Assembly (NCBI RefSeq): GCF_009708005.2
Contig: NZ_CP052757.1
Location: 310,001 to 374,000, forward strand
Direction of reading: 5' to 3'
Source of the DNA: Cellulosimicrobium protaetiae
GTDB taxonomy: Bacteria > Actinomycetota > Actinomycetes > Actinomycetales > Cellulomonadaceae
Length of the DNA stretch: 64,000 nucleotides
Positions 52,455 through 60,451 of the stretch are shown in pieces (positions within the stretch are counted from its first letter, which is position 1; each line of letters opens with the position of its first letter). A program made the translations under genes and the position numbers. The notes beneath the pieces were generated by a model. The model saw only the letters and a list, made by a program, of their open reading frames with translations, made no database searches and had not been told where the DNA came from.

Positions 52455-53765
52455 TCAGGGGGCGGCGACGACGGGCTGGACGCGCGCGCCGAGGTCGTGG
52501 AAGACCTGGCGGGACAGGAGGTCGTCGGGCGTGTCGGCGTGCCGCACGAGGAACGTGTCCGCACCCAGGGTCAGGACCTCGGCGGGGTACCCGTGGCTGA
52601 GGAAGTGCACGGGCGACGCCGTCGCGCCGTACGCCCCCGACCGGTCCACGGCGACGAGGTCGCCCGGCGCCAGGTCGGCGGGGAGCGGGACGGCCTTGCC
52701 GATCGTGTCGTTGGGCGTGCACAGCGGGCCGGTGACGTTCCACGGCACGACCTCGGCGCCGGGCGCGGCGCCCACCTTGCGCATCGGGAAGTTGCGCTTG
52801 ACGAACGACCCGATGCCGACGGCCGCCATGTGGTGGTTCGTGCCGCCGTCGGCGACGGCGAAGCGCTCGCCCATCGACTCCTTGACGTAGCGCACGCGCG
52901 CGACGTAGGTGCCGCACAGCGCCACGAGGTAGCGGCCGAGCTCCATGACGAGGTCGGTCGCGGGGTGCCGCTCGACGAACGCCTCGATCACGGGGTTGAG
53001 CGCCGTGGTGAGGACGTCGACGTCCAGGTCGCGCTCCCGCTCGAAGTACGCGACGCCCAGCCCGCCGCCGACGTCGACGAGCTCGAGCGGGAAGCCCAGC
53101 CGCTCCGCGAGCCGCTCCGCGAGCTCGAAGATGCGCGTCGTGTTCTCGACGATCGTGCTCTCGTCGAGGATGCGCGTGCCCATGTACACCTGGACCCCGA
53201 CCACACGGGCCGTCGTGAGCCCGGCGCACAGGTCCGGCGCGTCGAGGAGCTGCTGCTCGTCGATGCCGAACTGGCGCGGCTTGCCGCCCATCGTCAGGCC
53301 GGAGCCCTTGACGGAGAACGACGGGTTGACGCGCAGCACGACGCGCGCCGGGCGCCCGGTCGCGCGCGCGAGCTCGTCCACGAGGGCCAGCTCCGGGAGC
53401 GACTCGACGATGATCGCCCGCACCCCCGAGTTGAGGCACGCCATGAGCTCGTCGCGGCTCTTGCCCGGGCCGAGGAACAGGATGTCCTGGGGCTCCACGC
53501 CCGCCGCGAGCGCGGTGCGCAGCTCCGTCAGCGACGACACCTCGGCGTTCGCGCCGAGCGAGTGCAGCAGCCCGCAGACGCTGACGTTGGGGTTCGCCTT
53601 GAGCGAGTAGAAGATCCCCAGCGCGGGGTGCAGGCGGTCGCGCAGGGCGCGGTAGTTCGCGGCGAGCACGTCGCCGTCGTAGACGTACACGGGCGTCCCG
53701 TACTCCTGCGCGACCGCGGCGAGGTCCGCGCTCCCGGGCGTCGTCGGGCTCGGAGTCGGGGTCAT
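52455..53765 (-). CDS. fold-III PLP decarboxylase, BtrK-like (carrier-bound amino acid decarboxylase)
   Basis: A 436-residue alanine-racemase-fold decarboxylase. The PLP lysine is K56 in FYSLKANPN; GPGKSRDEL, MGGKPRQFGIDE, ELVDVGGGLGV (phosphate loop), GPLCTPNDTIGKAV (catalytic Cys) and SGAYGATASPVHFLSHG follow. Blocks such as MGGKPRQFG and SPVHFL are typical of BtrK, which decarboxylates gamma-glutamyl bound to the carrier protein BtrI, more than of free-diaminopimelate LysA. With the ATP-grasp ligase and carrier next to it, it should make an amino-acyl (for example gamma-aminobutyryl) carrier thioester. Its ATG overlaps the ligase stop. Confidence 0.82.
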   Translation of the reverse strand: MTPTPSPTTPGSADLAAVAQEYGTPVYVYDGDVLAANYRALRDRLHPALGIFYSLKANPNVSVCGLLHSLGANAEVSSLTELRTALAAGVEPQDILFLGPGKSRDELMACLNSGVRAIIVESLPELALVDELARATGRPARVVLRVNPSFSVKGSGLTMGGKPRQFGIDEQQLLDAPDLCAGLTTARVVGVQVYMGTRILDESTIVENTTRIFELAERLAERLGFPLELVDVGGGLGVAYFERERDLDVDVLTTALNPVIEAFVERHPATDLVMELGRYLVALCGTYVARVRYVKESMGERFAVADGGTNHHMAAVGIGSFVKRNFPMRKVGAAPGAEVVPWNVTGPLCTPNDTIGKAVPLPADLAPGDLVAVDRSGAYGATASPVHFLSHGYPAEVLTLGADTFLVRHADTPDDLLSRQVFHDLGARVQPVVAAP

Positions 53766-55249
53766 CGGGGATCTCCTTCGATCGGGGTCGCGGCCGCCGG
53801 CGCCGTCGTGCGCCGGGCGGGCCGTTCCGTCAGCCGCTCCGTCACGGCGCGGTCGAGGCGGGCGAGGGCGTCGTCGTCGGGCGCGACGAGGAGGCCGTGG
53901 AGCCGGCCGGCGAACGTGCCGCCCGGTGTCGCGGACGACGCGCCGGCGTTGACCGTGCCCGTCCCCTGGACGACGAGCCCCGCCTCCCCGACGGCGCCGG
54001 GGAGCAGGTCGCCGAGGACGTCGTGGAGCGCCGCGAACGACAGCGGGGCGTCGAGCACGAGCGGGTACTGGCGCGCGAGCGCGACCCACCCCTCCGGCTG
54101 GAACCGCTCCTGCAGCGGCACGGTGTACGTGGACATGTTGCTGCGCGCGTTGATCTCCAGGACCGGCAGCAGCGAGCCGTCCGTGCGCACGAGCGCGTCG
54201 ACCCCGACGAGGCCGTGGAAGCCGTCGGCGGCGAGCCGCGCACCGAGGCGACCCGACAGCTCGGCCAGCGTGTCGACCTGCACCGCGGGCAGTCGCGACG
54301 GGATGCGGTGGCCCTTGTGGACGCCGCCCTCGGTGATCGCCTCCTTGACGAAGTCGAACGCGACCGAGCCGTCCTGGCCCACGGTGAAGTGGTAGTTGAG
54401 GTCGGCCGCCTTGTCGGCCCAGACCTCCACGACCACGGCGAGGCGGTCGTCGCCCGAGCGCGCGGCGCGGCGCGTCACCATGCGCACGAGCTGGTCGAGC
54501 CGGCGCGGGTCCTCGACGACGAGGATCCCCTTGCCGGAGACGCCGTACGCGTCCTTGACGCCCACGGTCGCGCCGTCCGCGACGAGCCGGGCCGCCTCGG
54601 CGCACGCGCGCTCGAAGTCCTCGACGGTCCGGCACGCCCAGCCGCGCGCCTGCTCGATCCCGAGCTCGTCGCACAGCCCGCGGCTGTAGACCTTGCTGTT
54701 GACGGCCTTCGTCGTCGCGGCGTCCGTGAGCACCGAGCGCAGCCCGGTCGCGGTCGCGAGGTCCTCCTCCGCCGACGACGTCCCGTGCGCGAGGAGCCGC
54801 ACGCCGTCCGTCGCGAGGTCGCGCAGGCGAGCGAGCAGCACGGGCGAGTCGAGCGCGTCGAGCGTGACGGTGCGCAGGGGGTCGCTCGACTCGGCGACGT
54901 GCACGGTCGGGAGCCCGACGCCGAGCGCGTCCAGGTGGGCGAGGTGGTCCGGGTCGGGCTCCGCCTTGAGCACCACGTGGTCGTCGGGGCCCGCGAGGAG
55001 CAGCGCGAGCTCGTCCATGCGGTTGACGAGCGCGGCCGTCGCGGACGCGCCCCCGACCGAGGGCAGGCCGACCTCCCCGACCGCCCACGCGTCCTCGACC
55101 TCGAAGTTCCCGAGCAGCACCAGCGGCGCGTCGGGCGCGCCCGCGAGCGCGCGCTTGGTCCGTGCGAGGAACGGCTCGGCGCCGGCTGCCGTCACGGCAT
55201 CCGGGGCAGCGTCCGGGGCGGCGGCCTCCGCCACCTGCTCGACCGTCAT
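53762..55249 (-). CDS. ATP-grasp ligase (BtrJ-like, pre-ATP-grasp type)
   Basis: A 495-residue ATP-grasp enzyme with an N-terminal pre-ATP-grasp domain (VLLGNFEVEDAWAVGEVG). The ATP lysine loop is VKDAYGVSGKGILVV and the metal-binding end VLEINARSNMSTYTVP. VKEAITEGGVHKGHRIPSRL lies between them. Relatives activate a carboxylate as acyl phosphate and join it to an amine or a carrier thiol. Overlap with the PLP decarboxylase suggests it loads an amino acid such as glutamate on the first carrier protein, as BtrJ does. Ligation of an amino acid to form a peptide is the alternative. Confidence 0.8.
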   Translation of the reverse strand: MTVEQVAEAAAPDAAPDAVTAAGAEPFLARTKRALAGAPDAPLVLLGNFEVEDAWAVGEVGLPSVGGASATAALVNRMDELALLLAGPDDHVVLKAEPDPDHLAHLDALGVGLPTVHVAESSDPLRTVTLDALDSPVLLARLRDLATDGVRLLAHGTSSAEEDLATATGLRSVLTDAATTKAVNSKVYSRGLCDELGIEQARGWACRTVEDFERACAEAARLVADGATVGVKDAYGVSGKGILVVEDPRRLDQLVRMVTRRAARSGDDRLAVVVEVWADKAADLNYHFTVGQDGSVAFDFVKEAITEGGVHKGHRIPSRLPAVQVDTLAELSGRLGARLAADGFHGLVGVDALVRTDGSLLPVLEINARSNMSTYTVPLQERFQPEGWVALARQYPLVLDAPLSFAALHDVLGDLLPGAVGEAGLVVQGTGTVNAGASSATPGGTFAGRLHGLLVAPDDDALARLDRAVTERLTERPARRTTAPAAATPIEGDPR

Positions 55250-56250
55250 GCGGGCTCCTCCGTCTCGTGGGGCGCGTAGCGCAGGACCATGGCGGAGAAC
55301 GTGGCACCCAGCCCGACCGCCACCATGAGGAACGGGTCGCCGGGACGCAGCCGGCCCTCGGCGCGCGCGGCGGCGTACCCGATGAACGAGTCGGCGCCGA
55401 AGCAGTGCCCGGTGACGGGGACGTCGTCGAGGCGGACGCGCGCGATCGGCAGCCCGAGGCGCGAGCACAGGCGCCGCCACGACACCCGGTTCACGTTGTG
55501 CGGCAGGACGAGCGCGAGGTCGTCCAGCGTCAGGCCCGCCCGCTCGACGGCCTCGACCACGACCTCCGCGAGCACCTCGGTGTACGCGACGCCGAACGGT
55601 CCGGCCAGGTCCTCCGGGAGCGGGACCTGGTGGTACTCGCCGAGCGTGCGCGTCGCGTAGGAGAGCACCGGGCTGCCGGCCGCGCGCGCGGGCCCGGCGG
55701 CGGACGTGCCCGTCGGTGCGGCCGCCAGGACTGAGGCCGCCACGAGGACGGCGGCCGTGCCCTCGCCCATGATCGTCGTGCCCTCGATGAGGCGGGAGCC
55801 CGGGCTGAACGCCTTCTCGCCCGTGAGGACGAGCGCGAGCGCGTCGGGGTCGCCGTCCGCGGCGAGCAGGCGCCCGGCGACGTCGACCGCGAGCAGCGCG
55901 GACGCGCACGCGTGCTGGGTGAGGGTCCACACGACCGCGTGGTCCAGCCCGAGGCGGTCCGCGGCGTCGTGCAGGGGGTTCACGCCGACCGGGGCGACCG
56001 TCGCGATGGTCCGCGCGCCCAGCACGTAGCGGACGCGGTGCTCGTTGCCGGCGAGGCCGGGCACGGCGCGGGCCGCGGCGACGAGGAGGTCCGTGAGGCT
56101 CTCGCCCGGCGCGGTGCAGACCTCGCGCAGCCCGAAGAATCGCTCGAACACGCCGAGCTCGAGGTGGTCGAGGCCCAGCTCGTCCGCGAGGTCGCGGATG
56201 GGCACGCGCGTCGCGGGGACGTGCGCGCCGACGTCGACGAGGGTCGTCAT
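55246..56250 (-). CDS. beta-ketoacyl synthase III-like enzyme
   Basis: A 334-residue thiolase-fold enzyme. The nucleophile C115 is in LTQHACASALL, and the histidine region reads LVLPHNVNRVSW. The place of the third residue (Asn in FabH) reads VTGHCFGADSF, with His instead of Asn, so it may be an acyltransferase or a condensing enzyme with altered decarboxylation. It is flanked by a carrier protein and the ATP-grasp ligase, with 4-base overlaps on both sides. The Cys-less relative encoded 3 kb downstream may pair with it. Confidence 0.82.
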   Translation of the reverse strand: MTTLVDVGAHVPATRVPIRDLADELGLDHLELGVFERFFGLREVCTAPGESLTDLLVAAARAVPGLAGNEHRVRYVLGARTIATVAPVGVNPLHDAADRLGLDHAVVWTLTQHACASALLAVDVAGRLLAADGDPDALALVLTGEKAFSPGSRLIEGTTIMGEGTAAVLVAASVLAAAPTGTSAAGPARAAGSPVLSYATRTLGEYHQVPLPEDLAGPFGVAYTEVLAEVVVEAVERAGLTLDDLALVLPHNVNRVSWRRLCSRLGLPIARVRLDDVPVTGHCFGADSFIGYAAARAEGRLRPGDPFLMVAVGLGATFSAMVLRYAPHETEEPA

Positions 56251-56513
56251 GCCGCGGTCCCGGGGACGTCCACGACGCCGCGCAGGTGCTCGGCGAGCGC
56301 GCGGGGCGTCGGGTTGTCGACGACCGCCTCCGGGTCCAGGTCCACGCCGAGCGCGTCCTCCAGGTCGCCCAGCAGGGCCAGCACCTGGACCGAACCGAGG
56401 CCGAGCCCGGCGAGGTCGCCCTCAGGGTCGACGTCCGCCGGGGCGACCCCCAGGGCGGCGGCGACGTGGCGCAGCACGAGGTCGTCGAGAGTTCCGGGAA
56501 GCGGTGAGGTCAT
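56247..56513 (-). CDS. acyl carrier protein (second of two)
   Basis: An 88-residue carrier protein. The serine for phosphopantetheine is S41 in GDLAGLGLGSVQVLALLGDLEDAL, where Gly replaces the usual Asp of DSL. Coupled by 4-base overlap to the fatty acyl-AMP ligase gene, so it is probably the acceptor of the fatty acyl group. Confidence 0.87.
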   Translation of the reverse strand: MTSPLPGTLDDLVLRHVAAALGVAPADVDPEGDLAGLGLGSVQVLALLGDLEDALGVDLDPEAVVDNPTPRALAEHLRGVVDVPGTAA

Positions 56514-58354
56514 GAGCGGGTCCCTGCGAGCTCGGTGCGCGCGCGGTCCCGGGACGCGCGCAGGGAGTGGAGCGCGGCGAGCTCGCCGCGGCCGTGCAGT
56601 TCGCGCGCCCGACCGCGCTGGATCTTGCCGCTCGTGGTCCGCGGCACCTGGCCGGGCCGCACGAGGACGACGTCGTGCACCGCGGCACCCGAGACGGAGG
56701 CCAGGTGGGCGGCCATCTGCCGCACCACCTCGTCGAGCTCGTCCTCGGCGCTCGCGCCGTCGAGCCGGGCGCCCGGCGTGGGACGGAACTCCTGGACCGC
56801 GCACAGCGTGCCCGGCAGGCCGTCGGCCTCGAACACCGCGCCCGGACGGCCCTCGGCCCCGGGGTGCAGACGGCGCAGCTCGCGCTCGAGGTCGTAGGGG
56901 TAGAGGTTGCGCCCCGCGACGATGAGGAGCTCCTTGATCCGGCCCGTGACGACGAGCTGGCCGCCGTGCAGAGCCCCCAGGTCCCCGGTCCGCAACCACG
57001 GGCCGGTGCCGTCGGCGGCGACGGCACCGAACGTCTCGGCGGTCGCGGCCGCCGCGGCGTCGCCCCAGTACCCGGCCGCGACCGTGCCGCCGCGCAGCCA
57101 GACCTCCCCGACCGCGCCGTCGGGCACCTCGGCACCCTCGGAGTCCACGAGGCGCAGCTCCACCCCGCTCGGCAGTCCGCAGCACACGAGGCGCGCGCCC
57201 GGGACGCTGCCCTGACCTCGCGCCGCGGCGTCCGGGAGGGCGGACAGGAACGACGCCTCCTCGAGCACCACGAGCCGGCCGTCGGCGAGCGCCGCGTCGT
57301 CCGCCGTGATGACGAGCGGGAGACGGCGGTCCGGGTACGTGGCCGTGAGCGTCGCCTCCGCGAGCCCGTACCCCGGGCCGTGCGCCGACCCGCGGAAGCC
57401 CACGGGCTCGAACCTGCGCGTGAAGGCGTCGACGACGGCGGGGTCCACCGGCTCGGCCCCGCCGAGAGCCCAGCGCAGGCGCGAGAGGTCGAGATCGGCG
57501 AGCTGGTCGTCACGCACGCGCCGCGCGCACTGGTCGTAGCCGAAGTTCGGCGACGCCGTGACGGTGGCCCCGGTCTCGGTGATCGCGGAGAGCCAGCGAA
57601 CCGGACGCTTGAGGAACGCCGTGGACGGGACGATGACGGCCGTCGCGCCGAGGCCCAGCGGGACGAGCAGCATCCCGACGAGACCGAAGTCGTGGTACCC
57701 CGGCAGCCAGCTGCAGAAGACGTCCTCCGGGACGAGGCCGAGGGTCGTCGAGAACGCGTCGTGGTGGTGCAGCACGTTCGCGTGCGTGACGACGACGCCC
57801 TTGGGGCTGCTCGTCGACCCGGAGGTGTACTGGAGGAACGCGACGTCCCGCGGGCCGGGGCGGTCGCGCCGGGCCGGGCCGTCCGTGGCGCCGTCGACCA
57901 CGGTCACGACGACGGGTCCGCCGGCGGCGCGCCGCAGCGGCTCCGCCCACTCCGCGGTCTCGGCTGCCGCGGTCGGGTCGACGAGCACGACGGCGGCGTC
58001 GCAGTCCGCGAGCATGCCGCGCACGCGCTCGCGCTGGTAGGCCTGACCGCCCGGGAGCGGGGACGGGACCGGGATCAGGCGTGCGTAGAAGCAGGCCAGG
58101 AGACCGACGACGAACGACGCGGTCGCCGAGTAGAGCACCAGGGCGCGGTCGCCGGGCTCGTGGTGCTCGGCGAGGTCGGCCGCGAGCGCGGCCGCCTGCG
58201 CGTCGAGCTCGGCGTAGGTGAGCGTGCGCCGCTCCCCCACCTCCGGCACGACCACCACCGCGGCGTGGTCCGGCCGCTCGTGCACGTGCTCGCGGACGAG
58301 GTCCACGAGGGTCAGGTCGTCCGGCTGCGCGCCCAACGTGGCCCCCTCCGTCAC
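56510..58354 (-). CDS. fatty acyl-AMP ligase (FAAL)
   Basis: An adenylating enzyme of 614 residues that activates a fatty acid as acyl-AMP and hands it to a carrier protein. AMP-binding motifs are FLQYTSGSTSSPKGVVVTHANV (split here), SWLPGYHDFGLVGMLL and GRIKELLIVAGRNLYPYDLE. The sequence LPGYHDFGL is characteristic of FAALs as opposed to CoA ligases. The GTG at VTEGATL is chosen because the domain begins soon after; the ribosome site is weak (GGGAGGG, 14 bases away). First gene of the minus-strand cluster. Confidence 0.9.
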   Translation of the reverse strand: MTEGATLGAQPDDLTLVDLVREHVHERPDHAAVVVVPEVGERRTLTYAELDAQAAALAADLAEHHEPGDRALVLYSATASFVVGLLACFYARLIPVPSPLPGGQAYQRERVRGMLADCDAAVVLVDPTAAAETAEWAEPLRRAAGGPVVVTVVDGATDGPARRDRPGPRDVAFLQYTSGSTSSPKGVVVTHANVLHHHDAFSTTLGLVPEDVFCSWLPGYHDFGLVGMLLVPLGLGATAVIVPSTAFLKRPVRWLSAITETGATVTASPNFGYDQCARRVRDDQLADLDLSRLRWALGGAEPVDPAVVDAFTRRFEPVGFRGSAHGPGYGLAEATLTATYPDRRLPLVITADDAALADGRLVVLEEASFLSALPDAAARGQGSVPGARLVCCGLPSGVELRLVDSEGAEVPDGAVGEVWLRGGTVAAGYWGDAAAAATAETFGAVAADGTGPWLRTGDLGALHGGQLVVTGRIKELLIVAGRNLYPYDLERELRRLHPGAEGRPGAVFEADGLPGTLCAVQEFRPTPGARLDGASAEDELDEVVRQMAAHLASVSGAAVHDVVLVRPGQVPRTTSGKIQRGRARELHGRGELAALHSLRASRDRARTELAGTRS

Positions 58355-58430
58355 CGGCGCCGGGACCCTCCCGGCGCGGAGACACCGGGCAGCACGAAGC
58401 CCCACCCGGCGGTCCGGGGGAAGCCTCGCA

Positions 58431-58467
58431 GCGGATGTCCGCGGTGTAAACAAATCGGACGTGTCCG
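58431..58467. promoter_or_regulatory. tandem dyads in the cluster's divergent promoter region
   Basis: GCGGA-TG-TCCGC is followed 13 bases later by CGGAC-GT-GTCCG; both are perfect 5-base inverted repeats with a two-base centre. They lie in the only AT-rich patch of the 213-base gap between the FAAL gene and the LuxR-type gene, and a related GTCC...GGAC pair follows. They are candidate binding sites of that regulator. Confidence 0.55.
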
Positions 58468-58567
58468 GAAGAGGACAAATACCCGCTGACCTCCCCGTTC
58501 GTCACATCGGTCCGGTCGTCGGGACTCCCCGGGAGGGCCTCGGAGGGGTCGGCTAGAGTCACACCGC

Positions 58568-59260
58568 GTGACGTCGTCGGAGCGGGACCCGGTGCTCGGC
58601 GCCCGGCGCTCCGCGCGGGCCGTCGCGCTGCGTCGCGCGCACGACGTGCTCGTCCTCGACGGCGGGGACGGGTCCGCCGAGCCGCTGTGGGTGCGCGTGC
58701 GGGACCGGGCGCGGCCCGACGCCCGCGTCCGGGTCGTGACGGTCGAGCCCCCGAGGGCCGCCGACGAGGAGGCACCCGAGCCGTTCGACGCGGACGCACC
58801 GGCGTACGCGGACGGCACCGGCGACGCGGGCGCACCCGTCACCGCGGCCGGCCCGGGCCCCGGAGGTCCCGAGGGACCCCCCGCCGTCGACCGCCGGGTC
58901 GCACCGACGCTGCGGCTGTCGCTCGTCGCGCTCGACGACACGGTCGTCCTCGTCGCCCGTCCCGCGCGGACGCGGGCCGTGACGGACCGGGACGCGGTCC
59001 TCGCGCTCCGGGCGCTCGCCGAGTCGCAGTGGGACCACGCCCGCCCGCTGGGCGACGCGCTCGGCCCGCGGGAGGACACGCTGCTGCGGCTCCTCGCGGA
59101 GGGCAAGACGGACACGGCCGTCGCCGCACGGCTCGGGGTGTCGCCCCGCACCGTCCGGCGGCACGCCGCGGGCCTCATGGGCCGGCTCGGTGCGACCAGC
59201 CGGTTCGAGGCCGGCGTCCGGGCCGCCCAGCGGGGCTGGATCCGGATGACGAACCGCTAG
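58568..59260 (+). CDS. LuxR-type helix-turn-helix regulator of the cluster
   Basis: A 230-residue protein without receiver domain. The C-terminal LuxR helix-turn-helix reads LGPREDTLLRLLAEGKTDTA then VAARLGVSPRTVRRHAAGLM and GRLGATSRFEAGVRAA. The N-terminal two thirds has an acidic, Gly/Pro-rich loop (DADAPAYADGTGDAGAPVTA) and resembles no sensor I know. The GTG follows TAGAGT by eight bases, so a leaderless transcript is likely. Divergent from the FAAL gene and probably controls the whole cluster. Its stop overlaps that of the next, convergent gene. Confidence 0.82.
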   Translation: MTSSERDPVLGARRSARAVALRRAHDVLVLDGGDGSAEPLWVRVRDRARPDARVRVVTVEPPRAADEEAPEPFDADAPAYADGTGDAGAPVTAAGPGPGGPEGPPAVDRRVAPTLRLSLVALDDTVVLVARPARTRAVTDRDAVLALRALAESQWDHARPLGDALGPREDTLLRLLAEGKTDTAVAARLGVSPRTVRRHAAGLMGRLGATSRFEAGVRAAQRGWIRMTNR

Positions 59261-59673
59261 CGCGCAGCCGCCGCGAGCTCGGCGTCGCTGCGCAGGACGC
59301 AGAACTCGTTGCCCTCCGGGTCGGCGAGCACGACCCAGCCCCCGCCGTCGGGCGTGCGTCGGTCCGCGACCTGCGTCGCCCCGAGCGCGAGCACGCGCTC
59401 GACCTCCTCCTCGCGCGTGCGGTCGGTGGGCCGCAGGTCGAGGTGGACGCGGTTCTTGAGCTCCTTGTCGTCGGGCACCTCGACGAAGAGGACGTGGCCG
59501 CGGCTCTCCGCGGGCGTCGTCGCGTCGGCGGGCGGGACGATCATGCACTCCTCGTGGCCGGGGAGGTTGGGGTCGCCGGGCACGTCGGTGTACCCGAGGA
59601 CCTGGGCCCAGAAGACGGACTGCGCGTAGGAGTCGCGCGCGTCGAACGTGGTGTGGGAGATGCGAGAGGTCAT
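59257..59673 (-). CDS. VOC-family protein (glyoxalase-like)
   Basis: A 138-residue VOC protein: SHTTFDARDSYAQSVFWAQVLGYTD at the start, HLDLRPTDRTREEEVERVLALGA in the middle and WVVLADPEGNEFCVL at the end. Function unknown; may be a resistance or binding protein. The ATG at MTSRISH is chosen over an upstream in-frame start because the domain starts there. Tail-to-tail overlap with the LuxR-type gene. Confidence 0.83.
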   Translation of the reverse strand: MTSRISHTTFDARDSYAQSVFWAQVLGYTDVPGDPNLPGHEECMIVPPADATTPAESRGHVLFVEVPDDKELKNRVHLDLRPTDRTREEEVERVLALGATQVADRRTPDGGGWVVLADPEGNEFCVLRSDAELAAAAR

Positions 59674-59735
59674 GGGCGCGACCCTGCCACGCCCCCGCCG
59701 CGCGAGCACCGACTTTTCGACCCACACTGGCGGGC

Positions 59736-60365
59736 GTGAGCGCACGGACGCGGCACGTCTCCTGGACCGGCTGGGACGACGACCCGGACCGCCTCGAGGC
59801 GGCGACCGTCACCGTGCGCGGCGACCGGCTGGCGGCGCTGGGCACGTCGCGGGCGACGGCGTACGCGACCGCGTGGGCGCTGCGCACCGGTCCCGGCTGG
59901 GTCACCGAGCACCTCGACGTCTCGGTGCGCGGGCTCGGGTGGTCGCGCCACCTCGACCTCGTCCGGACCCCCGACGGTGCCTGGCGCGCCGACGTGCGCG
60001 AGTCGGGGACGCCGCCGTCGGGCCTCGCCGCGCCGGGGATCGCCGACCCGGCCTCGCTCGACGACGCGCTCGACTGCGACGTCGCGCTGTGCCCGGTCAC
60101 CAACACCATGCCGATCCTGCGGCTCGGGCTGCTCGGCGAGAGCCCGGCGGCGCGCGAGACGGCGCTCGTCATGGCGTGGGTCGACCTGCCGTCCCTGGCG
60201 GTCCTGCGCAGCGACCAGGTCTACGCCGCACGCGAGCCGCTCGACCCCGCGACCGGGCAGGGTGTCGTCACGTACACGAGCGCGACGCGCGACTTCACCG
60301 CCGACCTCACGGTCGACGCCGACGGCCTCGTCGTGGACTACCCGCACCTCGCCCGCCGCCTCTGA
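59736..60365 (+). CDS. putative glycolipid-binding family protein
   Basis: A 209-residue protein of the PF06475 fold (PA1994-like, related to LolA/LppX-type lipid-binding barrels): HVSWTGWDDDPDRLEAATVTV, WRADVRESG, DCDVALCPVTNTMPILRLGLL and VVDYPHLARRL are the conserved parts. No signal peptide, so it acts in the cytosol if at all; ligand unknown. Starts at a GTG with no ribosome site, suggesting a leaderless transcript. Confidence 0.78.
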   Translation: MSARTRHVSWTGWDDDPDRLEAATVTVRGDRLAALGTSRATAYATAWALRTGPGWVTEHLDVSVRGLGWSRHLDLVRTPDGAWRADVRESGTPPSGLAAPGIADPASLDDALDCDVALCPVTNTMPILRLGLLGESPAARETALVMAWVDLPSLAVLRSDQVYAAREPLDPATGQGVVTYTSATRDFTADLTVDADGLVVDYPHLARRL

Positions 60366-60367
60366 CC

Positions 60368-60435
60368 CCCGCCGAGCACGACATGTGGGTCGCTACCCGG
60401 CCCTCTCCGTCCGTCAGGTCGTGCTCGACGGCGGG
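60368..60435. terminator. stem-loop after the glycolipid-binding-family gene
   Basis: Arms CCCGCCGAGCACGAC and GTCGTGCTCGACGGCGGG pair except for a three-base bulge, around a loop that begins ATGTGGGTCGCTACCCGG. It lies between convergent genes. The left arm and loop resemble the hairpin after sodA (18 of 21 positions). Confidence 0.6.
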
Positions 60436-60451
60436 TGACGACGTGCTCGGG

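Noticed and set aside
52455-53765. Decarboxylase considered as primary-metabolism LysA
   Set aside because: Gene context and BtrK-like blocks (MGGKPRQFG, SPVHFL) argue for a carrier-bound substrate; LysA remains a fallback.
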